Shown piece after piece: positions 33,226 to 44,000 of a stretch of DNA of 64,000 nucleotides. The position numbers and the translations under genes were made by a program. Source of the stretch: Diphasiastrum complanatum (taxonomy: Eukaryota > Streptophyta > Lycopodiopsida > Lycopodiales > Lycopodiaceae); assembly GCA_029204225.1 (NCBI GenBank), contig CM055108.1, positions 14,075,955-14,139,954 on the forward strand. Direction: 5' to 3'. The notes under the pieces are model-generated. The model saw nothing but the letters and a program-made list of their open reading frames with translations. It had not been told where the DNA came from and did not search any database. Within the stretch, counting starts at the first letter, position 1; each line of letters starts with the position of its first letter.

Positions 33226-33830
33226 AATAGAGCTACATGGAACTCTATTCATCAAATGGTTAGCACAAGTGAGAGCTTCTCTCCAAAAAGCTTTTGGTAA
33301 ACATGCATCAATCCTTAAGGCCTTAGAATATTCACACAATGTCCTATTCCTCCTCTCGGCTACCCCATTTTGTTGAGGGGTGTAGGGACAAGATAATTCT
33401 TTTTAAAACCCTTCTTGATCACAAAAAACTTTAAAAGCATTGGAGATATATTCTCCACCATTATCACTTCTAAAAGTTTTGATCTGTGATCAATATGCTT
33501 CTCAACAAATGCTTTGAACTTAAGAAAGCTTTCAAATACTTGTGCTTTAGATGAAAGTAAGAATACCCAACAAAACCTTGAGTAATCATCTATGAATGTA
33601 ACAAACATGGTGGCACCTCCGTTGGACATTGTACTTGCAAAGTGTATATCTGAGTGGATCAACTCAAGTTGATGAGTTGTCTTTGTGATTGAATTTGAGA
33701 AGGGCTTCTTATGTGCTTTTGAGAGAGCACATGTTTCACATACTTTCTCCTCTTTTGCCAAGGATGAATTGCATTCTATTGGTGAGCGCATACGTGATGT
33801 TGAGTTGGTGCACAATGCATTGTGCGACAT
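33226..33830 (-). pseudogene. Second copia integrase fragment, different family
   Basis: Minus-strand ETCALSKAHKKPFSNS, LIHSDIHFASTM and TFIDDYSRFCWVFLL. Then, in shifted frames, a decayed core and (33360-33226) RNRTLCEYSKALRID...FWREALTCANHLMN. Two integrases of different families thus follow each other on one strand. The right end meets a plus-strand gag near 33781 head to head. Confidence 0.82.
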
Positions 33831-34734
33831 TGCAGAACCTTATCAGATGTTTGTGAGTGGGATAGCATCAAGAGAAAGATTCCCAACCTTTGATGAGCTC
33901 ACAAGAATATTTATGCAGGAGGAGCAACAACGAGAAATGATGAAAGCTAGACGTCAAAATACTGACGATCAAGCACTTGCGACATGCCAAAAACAAGGCA
34001 AAGGCAAGGGCAAGAAGAAGTGTAAGCAGCAATTCACCAAGACTCAGGAGGATGAGGGATCATCCAACAAGACCAAGAAGAAGGGCAAATGCTTCCATTG
34101 CGGCAAAAAGGGCCATTGGAAGAGTGAATGTCGAAAATTCTTGGCGGAATCAGGTAACCTTGTCGACGAAAGTGAGATTGAAGACTCTAGCGTCTTCATA
34201 TCAGCATTGTCATCTAATCAAGATGATCAAGCGTGGTACACTGACTCAGGAGCCACAAGACACATGACATGTAACAAAGATTGGTTTAGCAGCTTGAGAG
34301 AGTTGGATAATGGAACATCTATTTCACTAGCACATGATGATGCGTGCAAGATCAAGGGGATAGGCACCGTTTTCATCCAACTACCTGATGGCAAAAGCAG
34401 GACGATCAAGAAGGATGTGAATCAAAAGCTCAAAGTCATTGTGGATGGAATAAGGGAGACCAACACTAAATTGTACAGGTTGAATGCTACAATCAAGGGG
34501 CAACATGGACTTTTCTCATCCATTTCATTGCAAACTGAACTTGGCATAGTCTTGTATGGGAGGAAGCCAAGTCTCAAGGACTTAAAGGTGTTTGGATGTA
34601 TTTGCTATCTGCATACACCTTTGGAGAAAAGGACCAAGGAAGATCCATCATCAATCAAAGGTATTATGCTCGGGTATGGCAAAGCAAGCAAGGGATATAA
34701 GGATTTCATCTTCCAACAAGTTTGTGGTTTCTAG
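33781..34734 (+). pseudogene. Gag-knuckle-protease-integrase-tail ORF of element U
   Basis: Open to 34734. It has a gag C-terminal half (HSIGERIRDVELVHNALC, FPTFDELTRIFMQEE), a perfect CCHC knuckle CFHCGKKGHWKSEC, and protease WYTDSGATRHM. It then jumps to the integrase end YGRKPSLKDLKVFGCICYLH. About 400 integrase residues are deleted without losing the frame. The gag start is missing; the ORF's first residues come from the neighbouring inverted integrase. Confidence 0.88.
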
Positions 34735-35337
34735 AGATATCATTTTTTATCGATATGCATAAACTTGTTGATGGCTCAATCGAATCACCTATCAAGAGGG
34801 AGGTGGCCGAGGATCAAGATGGCTTAGATCTTGAGGAGGAGCTAGAGCCAAGTAAACCAATCACTCCAAGAAGATCATCAAGGGTAAGAATGGCGCCATT
34901 GAGGCTCACATACCAAGACAAGGGGAAGCAAGTTGAGGGTAATCCATCTTCATCCTTTGCACTCATTTCAAGTTTTGAAGAACCTTCTTGTGTAGAAGAT
35001 GCATTGAGTTCAAATGAATGGTTTCAAGCTATGATAGATGAATATAATGCTTTGATGGAGAATGGCACATGGATCCTTGTTGATAGACCTCTTAAGAATG
35101 TGATTGGATGTAAATGGGTTTTTAAGCTAAAACTCAATATGGATGGAAGTGTAAGCAAGCACAAGGCAAGGTTAGTTGCCAAAGGATATGCTCAATCAAA
35201 GGGCATAGATTCTGAAGAAACTTTTGCACCCGTGGCCAAGATGGTCACAATAAGGTTACTTCTTGCATTTGCTTCACATTTTGGTTGGATGCTCTTTCAA
35301 ATGGTTGTTTCTAATGCATTCTTAAATGGTTATTCGG
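34735..35337 (+). pseudogene. Copia linker and RT N-terminus of element U
   Basis: Continues element U in another frame (open from 34722). The linker has PRRSSRVRMAPLRLTYQDKG. RT follows with WFQAMIDEYNALMENGTWIL, KWVFKLKLNMDGSVSKHKAR and LFQMVVSNAFLNG (the usual DVK is VVS, a damaged catalytic-region motif). It is cut at 35337 by the minus-strand gypsy ORF. Confidence 0.88.
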
Positions 35338-37500
35338 AAGCCCCCCTCCTCTCCCTTCTTGTAGGTATTTTGAAATTCATCAGACTCTTTGTGATCATCG
35401 AATTGTCTTTTGATCTCCTCTATGGATTTCTCTGGCAGCTTCCTTGAGGGCCTTGCCAAATAGTCGTCTAGTGCGGTGGCACTTTTGGTATCAGGAGCCT
35501 TTGAAATAGAACTCTCGGGCTTTGATCCAATGAAGGTGTCGCTCTTACTCTTCGGAGGAGATGGAGGAAGTCCCATAGAAGGTTGCACCATCTCATCAAG
35601 TGGATCTTGATCGAAAGAATTGAAGTCGTGGTGAAGGAGGTGAGAATGGTTTACGAGAAGAGGGTGGTCGGTTAGTTATGAGGTTATAGTGAGTTGTTGG
35701 CGAAACGAATTGTTTAAAAAAATGGTCATCAAATTTAGAGAGGATGTGGTGGGTATGGTGTTAGAAGTAAATACGGAGGTAGTCGAATGAGTAAATGGAA
35801 AAAATGATGGTTGGTAAGACGAAAATGGATCAGAAAAATAAGAAGGGTCAACCGTCATCGTTGCATCAGTTAGTCTCTTATTTTCCTAAGTCAAGAGATC
35901 TAACCGACGCTCAAACTAGTCTTGCACCTCTTGAAGGGACTACAGCTGATTTGAAAATTGATTTTGCTCCTCCAGTCTCTTGGAGGATTTCACTTCTTCC
36001 AAGGCTGTCAGCAACTCCGCGTCTTTCAGCTATAGGTCTTGCTTTGTCGTCTTGAGCTCATTCGTTTGTTGTGCAAGCTGGTGCACCAATCAATGTAGAT
36101 GGTATGAGGTCCCAGTATGGCACTTCAAGATTTCCGTGGTTTTCTCGAGCAAACTGTCATAGGCTGGAAGAGTTGGAAGTTCCGAAGGAAGACGATGGTA
36201 GGTAGGAAAAGGAAACTGAGAAGTTGTGGGATGGGTTGGAAGTCGAACAGTTAGTTGTGTCTTTACATCAGTAGCAATGGAGGTGATAGGGGTAAGAGAG
36301 ACGGTAATTGAGGCAATATCAACAATGGTGGTGGTGGTGGTGGAGGTTAGTGGTGAGACTGGTGCAACGAGCCCTAGAACGATCTCCACCTCCTCATCTA
36401 CAAGGTCACCTTCATCGAAGTATTCTTGTGCATCTACATCGATGAAGCCATCTTGCTTCAGAGAAGAGTGATCTTCAGCCTTCTCTTCAACCCTTGGGCT
36501 TTCTTGGACTTTGACTGTTACTTGTGCTGCTTGACCTTAATCTTCTATTGTTTGTTGGATAGGATTAGCTGCAATTGTTTGTTCTACTTGTGTGGTTGTA
36601 GGCAGCTCCCTTTCTTCCTCCCCTGAAACTATTGCCTGTGTCTACTGGGCATGAGGAGGTGAGTTAACAGCATGAAAGAATCCCAATGGTGATTGGGATC
36701 GGGTGCTTCTAGCTGGTGATTGATGGGTGATCCGAATCTGGTGCTGAGGTGAGGAGGCAGCAGGCGAGGTTCTTCATTGGCGGGTACGTGTTGTCTGGAG
36801 GCTGCCCTCCTTTTCATCCTCATTTTTGTCACTGCTAGAAGGTACATCTTCATAGTCGACAATCTTTGGTGTCAGCTTCCTAGGGGTCAGCTTCGTGGTG
36901 GATATTTGACTCTATCTTGGACTCTGGAGGTGGTCTGCGAGCGGTCATCTTGTTTCTTGACTTATTTGCTGGTGTTGTCGTATCAGCAAGTTGTCATGGC
37001 TTGTCATGTTTTCTTCTTGACTCGACGTTCATGAAACATAGCAGCTTGTGGAGAAGGTGAGGCTGAAGCTATTGATGGTGCATAGCCTCGGCTAGCATCC
37101 CTTGGAGCTAGAGCAATCTTCAAGTCAATTGAGAACTGACTTCGAGCCACATCAAAAAAGATATAGACCAAGGAAGTAATTGGGGCTCTCTTCTGCAAGA
37201 CAATAATAAGTTTTCGGGAGATGAGTCCAATCCAATTGTACATATTTTGGCGGCCTTCGTAGGATTCTCCCAACATGGCAAAAATCTGGAGGAAGGTCCT
37301 CAGTAGATGTGCCTTTCGCGCATAAGTGTACTTTGTAAGATAAGCACACGCAGCTCCCAGTTCCCAGTTCCTGGCACTTGATGGCCTCGAGGAGAATGCC
37401 ATCCTTGTTCTTCTATTTGTCGATAGATGTGTCAAGAAATCTGGCATATGGCTACTGGAGCATATTGGTCAGCTTTACTGGCTTCTCCTTATGGCCACTG
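35338..37500 (-). pseudogene. Gypsy extra ORF, minus copy
   Basis: Broken into many frames. Right part (37447-37004): DGILLEAI-like and NMYNWIGLISRKLI, aligning with the N-terminal block at 27.1-27.4 kb. The middle is Thr/Ser/Pro-rich (36389-36090), then coiled coil near 36000 (QQTNELKTTKQDLQLKDAEL after minor breaks). Left part (35591-35322): ATALDDYLARPSRKLPEKS, matching AKALDEYLARPPQQRR at 54.58 kb. The C-terminal LYYRA block is absent because the copy ends at 35338 against copia RT. Confidence 0.65.
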
Positions 37501-37689
37501 GGAAAGCCAAAGGTAGTGAGGCTACCAGCCAGGTAGATAAATGATTGAAAATTTTGGAGATCAGTGCGAAATGTGAGCTATTTCTAATCAAAATTTGTAT
37601 GCTTGGTACATAAAATAGAGGCTCTGGTGGCCCTTCTAGGGAGGAATTTGAAATTCAAGTAACTTAAACACTGGGCTTGTGTATACCAC

Positions 37690-38370
37690 TGATTTATTGT
37701 GTCTTATTCACACAGAACGAGCTTGAGTGATTGAGGCATATTTGGAATCTTGATTGGAATCCGATCCGGCCATTTTTTTGAAAAGTTTTTAATTTTTTTA
37801 GAAGTTCTTTGGAGTGGCGTCAGATGGAATCTAGCAGCTACAGTGGCGGATGCAAATCGGCGAAGACAATAGCAGATGCAAAATGGTGAATGCAAACTCG
37901 TCGGATGCAGTGGCGGATGAAATCTTGATGGCTAGAAATGTGTCAGATGCAACATGGAATGTTGATGGCGGATGCAAAAATGCAATTTTGGAATACACTG
38001 GTGGATGGAAACGCAAAAGTAAACTGAAACAACTTGCGGATGCAAGCGTAGAAAGGTGACCTAAACCATTGGCGGATGGAAAAGAAAAGGTAAGTCAGCG
38101 GATGCAAAAACAAAAACGTAAAGTAGGAGGCAAAAAACAAGAAAATCAAATGGGATGCAGATGGCAAATGGAAGTGCATTGATGCTAGAGTTGGGAGAGA
38201 AATGTGATGTAATCCTGAGGAAACTAAGGAAATGGAAAAATAGAAAGATGGAGGTTTCGAAAAATTAAGAAACATTGTAAGGTGGAAAAGATGAAAGGGT
38301 GTGTGAGTAGGGAGAAAAAGGCGTGTGTAGAAGTGATGGAGGATGGATCAAACGAAAGAGGGATGGAGCA
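37690..38370 (-). repeat. Region rich in CGGATGCAAA motifs
   Basis: About ten copies of (C/A)(G/A)GATG(C/G)AA(A), often GGCGGATGCAAA, at irregular 25-45 bp spacing between about 37845 and 38170. No credible ORF. By analogy with 20.1-20.7 kb it may be another element's repeat-rich leader. Confidence 0.6.
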
Positions 38371-38373
38371 CAT

Positions 38374-39185
38374 TCAGAATGTAACAATCAATGGCTGAAT
38401 CGGATCAGAATACAAGAAAATTGTATGAACGACAATGTTAGGTGGAACCCCCTTCATTTCTTTATAACTCCACGAAAACACATCTTTGTATTCACACAAT
38501 AACTTTTCCAAATCCCATATTTGGGTTGGCTTCAAGTGGGCTCGTATGTGCACAATACGATCTATGTCTTCTTCGTCATCCTTCAGATTGAGAGGTGTAG
38601 TCTTTGCAGGTCCCTCAAAAGAAGTTGATGGTGGTTGAGGCTCCCGTTTTTGTTTTACCATACTGATGACGACATCATTATTGGTGTAATCCTTAAATTG
38701 TTGGGGAACATCATATAGTGAATCATCAACTATTTCAGGTGGGATCTTAGGAATGTCCTCTACAGGTGACTTGTAGATGATGAAGCATGGATAGAATTTT
38801 CTTGATTTTGTATCAAAGGTTTGATTGGCTGTTTCAGCTTTTCACGCATTTGGAATTGCTTATCAGTCAATCATACATCAACCTTTGATTTGTTTTTTAG
38901 CATGCAGGATATTTGTGGATTTGTAGTAGTAATCATGCATGGATTTTTTTGTGGTTTTTTTCGAACTAAGTCTTCATCAATGGTATTCAAGATTTCATCA
39001 TTATGTATGTCAAATTGATAGACTTCTACCTTTGGTCGATATACACGAGCATTTATTGGTTGTAGATGTTGTAGACAAGCCAATGGTGATGGAAGTTTAA
39101 TCTCTCTTGGTATAAGACGTTTTTCTAATCGCTCGGGATCCAGCAAGTGAATAAGCTGGTTGTCAGATAAGTCATGTTCTCCCAC
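38374..39185 (-). pseudogene. Gypsy protease-RT spacer
   Basis: Minus-strand pieces GEHDLSDNQLIHLLDPERLEK and, after breaks, QIWDLEKLLCEYKDVFSWSY, the stretch that precedes gypsy RT (KDVFAWSY type). It ends at VVHTI, just before the RT would start; the RT is missing. Confidence 0.8.
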
Positions 39186-39271
39186 AGAAGAATGCCATCT
39201 TCACTGATGGATAGTTCAGTAATAAAAGCGGGTTCAGGTATCCACTCAATAGGGAGTGCATCTATCATGTA

Positions 39272-39927
39272 CTAGGGCAGGATGGGAGTGTCGATATCCG
39301 TGGAGTTTATGGTGATTTCGATTGTAGCCTCTTCTTGAACCTCACATTCACAAAGAGTGGCATTGACACAATCGATGGTCGCTAAAGCATGACCACAGTT
39401 GATGATATCGGTACTTTGCACGTAATGACCCTTTATGGTGGAATTGATATCGTCAGGGTCATCATAGGTAGTTGAAGACCAATCGTCTTCAATTCGTGTA
39501 GGCTTTATCTTCTCGGTGGCATCGATAGAGATTCTTCTGTCTCTGTTGCCAGAAACTATTTTGTTTTTCTTCCAATCTTGAATCACTCCGGCCATTTCTA
39601 ACCAAGGTGTTCCAAGAAGGAATTGATAGGTGTGCAGGTCATCAGGAAAATCTAGTACTACACACTCTATGGTGAAAATCAAACCGACAATTTTAATCGG
39701 TTAATTGCTTATGTGATCGGCAGGTGTCGTCATTCGTTGGTCAGCCATACTAACTTGTACTTAGGCTTTTCCAATGTGGATATTCCCCATGCTTTAGCTA
39801 AAGACAGAGCGATAATATTCACGCCAGACCCACTATCGAGAATGGCTTGCACAGATGGATAAGATTTGTAGTGCATCGGTAAAGTGATGTTGTTACCTTC
39901 AACAACACCTATTTGAAGTAAATTCAT
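39272..39927 (-). pseudogene. Gypsy protease
   Basis: Active site AILDSGSGVNIIALSLAKAW with ITLPMHYKSYPS upstream (39927-39733). After a frameshift comes VVLDFPDDLHTYQFLLGTPW and MAGVIQDWKKNKI. It matches the protease at 52.16 kb closely. Processes Gag-Pol; here split. Confidence 0.87.
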
Positions 39928-39981
39928 ATCACATTATGAACCAGTTCAACGTTTTCCGGTTGTCTCAACTCGTCTGGTACA

Positions 39982-40476
39982 TCAGGCTGCTAGGAGCTTT
40001 GCAGTATGGCATCCCGCAAGTGTTTGGAAAACTTGACAGTCGTGTAGAAGGGCATGGTGATTTGAGCTTGTAAGAGATCGGAAAGAACCTCTATTCCTCA
40101 TGGTGGTTGCCTCATGAGTAGGTAAATGGGCAGATGGCGGAGTAGAAATCCTAGCTTCAGCTCTATCAAACTCATCTCGGAACTCATGGTATTGCCTTTG
40201 GGCTTCTACAGGGTTAGGGTAAGATTGTGGCATCATGGAAGTATTAGCAGGAGGGGGTGATTGTGCTAGGTCCTCAAACTGATCTAAGGCCTTATGTTGC
40301 GTGCATGTGACTATATGCAACGGCTCTTCAGATACCCTACGTGCTGGAACTGTCTTTTTTGAATGGTTGGGGCAATTTTTATAGCAATGCCTTCTAATAC
40401 AATCAGCACATTCGATATCGGGAGAGTACCCAACACACCCACGATACATCGAGGTCCCGCTATTAGCAGACAACAA
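39982..40476 (-). pseudogene. Gypsy gag C-terminus
   Basis: DIECADCIRRHCYKNCPNHS corresponds to the segment just after the gag knuckle in the 21-22 and 51.6 kb copies. A Ser/Pro-rich tail follows. The knuckle itself is damaged at the junction with copia sequence near 40480. Confidence 0.75.
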
Positions 40477-40494
40477 AGCACTTGTTGAGCCTGT

Positions 40495-41187
40495 ATTATC
40501 TCCAAGGAGATCAGCAAGACAAAGAAGAGCACCAATCAGATACGTACCTGATAGCTCATCTTTTACTCAAAAAGAATTCTGTAGATTCAGTTGTGAACCA
40601 CAAACTTATGAAGAAGCCATCAACTGTCCAGACAAGGACAAGTGGATCACGGCCATGGAAGACGAAATGAGCTTCATGAAGCAAAACAAGATATGGACTC
40701 TCGAGCCACTACCAGCCGACAGAAAGACTGTCAAGTGTAAATGGGTCTACAAGCACAAGTATGGACCAGACGACAATGTACTGAGATACAAAGCCAGGCT
40801 AGTTGCAAAGGGCTTCTCATAGAGGTATGGGATTGATATACAGAGACATTCTCTCCTGTTGTGAAGCACACGTCCCTATGCATATTACTTGCATACGCAG
40901 TTGCCTATGATCTTAAGATCCACATCGTAGACGAGAAGATAGTTTTCTTGCATGGGGAGTTGTCTACATGGACCAGCCACCAGGTTTTACCTATGATTCA
41001 CTTGTCGACTATGCCTGCAGAATGCACATAAGCATCTATGGACTGAAACAATCCGCCAGGCAATGGTACAAGAAAAAGGATCACGCACTTAGATCCTTGG
41101 GCTTCCAGCCTTTAATGGCTGACTGCAATGTTTACGTGAAAATCATAAACGGAGAGATCATCATAGTCAATGTCTATGTAGATGACA
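40495..41187 (+). pseudogene. Copia RT, first part (element V)
   Basis: The linker SPRRSARQRRAPIRYVP is followed by an open RT start: DKWITAMEDEMSFMKQNKIW, CKWVYKHKYGPDDNVLRYKA, to a stop at 40818. It continues in other frames with GELSTWTSH-type text, HISIYGLKQSARQWY (40968-41180), and IIVNVYVDD at the catalytic site. It is interrupted immediately after YVDD by a GC-rich insertion. Confidence 0.9.
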
Positions 41188-41421
41188 CTTGTTCCGACAC
41201 GCCTAAGCACGTAGGCAGGGTGGGTGAAAGGCCTCCTCCTCTGGAGCGCCAAAACCAGCGACCTGCACAACGAGCTCGAACTCGCGGAAAACGAGCGCCA
41301 GGTGGGTCCAAGCGCACCTTGGAGCGATGATCCAACAGTTTGCACGACGGGCCTTGGACGTTGGAAGCCCGACAACAGGGGAGGGGGACTGCAATCTTGG
41401 GAGCGTGATCCTGTCACGGAG
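41188..41421. mobile_element. 234-bp GC-rich insertion of unknown class in RT
   Basis: Flanked by TGACA on both sides (41183-41187 and 41422-41426). Removing it and one TGACA restores continuity from YVDD to NLIA in the RT reading. Base composition is far richer in G+C than its surroundings. The ends (CTTGTTCCGACACG / ATCCTGTCACGGAG) show only weak inverted similarity. No known transposon family recognised. It could be a small DNA transposon or captured DNA. Confidence 0.7.
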
Positions 41422-41426
41422 TGACA

Positions 41427-41775
41427 ATCTGATTGCATAGGTGAAGGGAGATATTTCGAGGCACTTCGAAATATCGGACCTAGGAGAAGCCAAATGCTAC
41501 CTGGGTTTACAGATCGACAGAGATCTTCAAGTTGGGAGATTGTATCTACACTAGTCAAGATATATTCAAAGGATCATTGATGATTTTGACATGGCAGATT
41601 GTAAGGGAGTAAATACTCCAATGATTCCTGGTGCAGACAAACGAAGACTATCCCAGCGATGAAGCAAAATGGCAAGCAATGGAACATAAGCCTTACAGAA
41701 GGCTTATCGGTTCTCTGATATACTTGGCAGACAATACGCAGCCGGACATGGCTTACCCAGTATGCATCACATCAA
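41427..41775 (+). pseudogene. Copia RT, second part (element V)
   Basis: Resumes after the insertion: VKGDISRHFEISDLGEAKCY, LGLQIDRDLQVGRLYLH, IQRIIDDFDMADCKGVNTPM, then (frame of 41631) YRRLIGSLIYLADNTQPDMA. It stops at the type Q LTR, so RNase H is missing. Confidence 0.88.
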
Positions 41776-42109
41776 CCAATCACCATAGACACTCCTCACA
41801 AGCTCTCAAAGATGGCACAACAAAAGCTTTAGATTACAAAGAGAAAACTGTACATATGCCAATGGGCTCAACAAGTGTCAACATACTAAAAAGGCACATG
41901 TCTCACTAAAAGGCCCAACATGGGCTAAAATACTGACAAACCTATGACATGCCCCTGAGTACAGCATAACGAAACCAAAATATATTGTACTACATGTGTG
42001 GCTACTCAACTAACCCAAGTAGCTAGCTACGGGATCAGTGCCCGACTGATATGACGATAGTGGGTCACGTCCCGATCACTACTGAATACAACAAAACTAA
42101 TTTCTAACA
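41776..42109 (-). repeat. Copia LTR type Q, minus copy
   Basis: Inverted homologue of 31508-31876. On the minus strand it starts TGTTAGAAATTAG after a polypurine tract, so it is a 3' LTR. Its distal end is truncated against RT of element V. Confidence 0.85.
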
Positions 42110-42183
42110 CTCTCCCTTAAGCTCAAATGTGATAGGAATAAAGAAATTTACTGCAGCAGCGTCTGGAGTGTCCAAAAGATGTT
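42110..42183 (-). other. Polypurine tract and 3' tail of a copia element
   Basis: Minus-strand CTTAAGGGAGAG (42110-42121) abuts the LTR. The next 60 bp are typical post-RNase H tail without ORF. Confidence 0.7.
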
Positions 42184-42846
42184 ATGCATATCTCTACAAC
42201 CCTGTACTTGACTCACACTCAAGCACACCATCAAACCACCCAGTTTGGCACATACGCACACACCGATAATGAGTGTCCATTACACCGACCTTACGAAACG
42301 CATCACTATATACTTTGTGATATGACCACTCATACCACTTTCAGCTGTAGGTACAACCCACGCAATATGCAATACTCTCGACCACAACAATATGCACCAC
42401 GAAGACAACCACAAGCACCATATAACTCCCGTTATATGAGTCCAATCCAAGCCCAAGAATTGCCTAGACAAAACCACCTACACCACAACAATGATTGGCA
42501 CTTCCAGGTCCAAGAGTATCTGCTCAGCCAAACAGGCCAGACCAGCAGACCCGACTCCAAGTTCAGGCCAATGTAGTGCAGCATACTACCTATAATACCC
42601 CAGCCTATGAATCTACTTACGATAATAGTAATCCTAACACACACGTAGATGAGGCATCTGCCTCTTATTCCAATGACCAATACCATCCAGAGGAGCAACC
42701 TACAAAGTCGACCAAAATGGTTATGCCATTTTCCCTTCAACACTTCAGAAGAGATGTTTTGTATGCGGAGAAACTACTCACTTTCAAAGTGAATGTAGAC
42801 TTCCTTATGTCTGAGTTAGAATTAGTAAGCTCAACTGCGATTGGAC
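42184..42846 (+). pseudogene. Gypsy gag C-terminal part with knuckle
   Basis: Gln/Tyr/Pro-rich open frames (42184-42576, then 42495-42857). In a third frame near 42760 there is a CCHC knuckle, CFVCGETTHFQSEC, matching the position and spacing seen at 22107 and 51605. At least two frameshifts. Confidence 0.65.
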
Positions 42847-43204
42847 TGTTAGTGTAGTTAACAGTTGTTATGTATTGATTCAGTTTAGTAGGCTTTAGTT
42901 AAGAAGCCAGCCCGAGGGCTTGTCCCGGGCCGATAACGAGAGTTTACTTGTATATAGGCTAAAATGCCACGTAGAGGCCAATAGTGAATTGAATGCATTT
43001 ATTAGGTCTATGCCACATGGAGTCCCCATGCAAAAGGGACCTTTGCTTGTATATCAACATTCTCTTTGTAATGAAGATGCTTTTGCTTAGTGAGCTCTTT
43101 GCTTTATGTGAGCTCCTCCATCACTTTGTTACTTGTGGATGCTGTTTATGGTTTCGATGGTTGGCAATCAGTCAGTGATTGCATCTCTAATCTGCACTGC
43201 AACA
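42847..43204 (+). repeat. LTR-like segment
   Basis: Starts TGTTAGTGTAG and ends TGCAACA (TG...CA, 358 bp), with TATA-like TTGTATATCAAC near 43053. No second copy, primer site or target duplication is visible, so it may be a solo LTR or misjudged. Confidence 0.45.
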
Positions 43205-44000
43205 ATAAGGATGTCGTACGGGGGGTGCAGGATGGTCCGGGGTGATCGGTGACACAAAGCCCTTTGATTCAGTGCGTACGAAGCCAATTCGTAGAATTAA
43301 AGTAAAAAGAAATTCCATAGCATGCAGGCTATGAGACAGCCCACAAGAAATACTGATTACGGGAGCAATTTTTAGTGAATTGACGAACGGTTTGGTGCCA
43401 GGAAGGGCTGACAAGGGTCGTTGGTGGACAGTTGAGGCACCTACAACAATCTGGTTCTCAGTATTTGGATAAAAAACAACTCCAAAAACATGCAAGGATA
43501 CCAGTATTTGGATCAAAAGCAACTCCAAAAACATGCAAGGATAGGTTGTCAACCAGAGTCTGATCTTGCACTCTAGGAGGAGGTTTTGGATTTGTAAGAA
43601 GCTAGAGTAGGGCGCCATGGTACAAGGATGATGACTGTAAGAAGCCATGCTCAGCCTTGGAAGGATGGAGCAGCAATTGGAAACTCTCTCACATAGCCAA
43701 AAACAAGGCAAGGGTAGGGTTTTCAGAAGAAAAAGCATGGATCTTGTGATGTAGGATAGCTTTTTGCGATAAAAATCTGAAGAGGGGCGCACTGGTAGGG
43801 CGAGACAGCCTATAGAGGGCCGTGGCTGGCCATGGAGCCATCAGGCTGCAGGATCGATCCATAGCTGGCCATCTCCATAGGAGAGAAGGAAGAAAGCATA
43901 GAGGATGAAGAAGAAGGAGACCATGGCTGTCGCGCTCGTTGATCCGAGGATTGCCATAGCGTTCCTAGGTGCATAGCGGCCATAGGACTTTACTTCAGCA
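43205..44000 (-). other. Unidentified region, possible RCC1-like pseudogene piece
   Basis: The minus strand has a 201-codon ORF (43792-43187). Its PVISISCGLSHSLHAM comes close to the RCC1 signature (xSCGxxHSL). No transposon motif is visible. Upstream on the same strand (43950-43850), TAMVSFFFILYAFFLLSY is hydrophobic and could be a signal or membrane segment, but a stop separates them. A 43-bp duplication breaks the ORF's reading. Identity unproven. Confidence 0.3.
43459..43543. repeat. 43-bp tandem duplication
   Basis: CAGTATTTGGAT(A/C)AAAA(A/G)C starts at 43459 and 43502. The two units differ by only a few bases. 43 is not a multiple of three, so the copy shifts any reading frame. Confidence 0.93.

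Noticed and set aside
34722-35337. Intact functional RT
   Set aside because: Only the N-terminal part is present; the YVDD and RNase H are missing and the conserved DVK is altered.
41190-41560. Genuine host ORF in the GC-rich segment (several overlapping ORFs over 90 codons)
   Set aside because: GC-rich DNA lacks stops by chance, and the segment interrupts an RT reading with a short duplication, so insertion is the simpler view.
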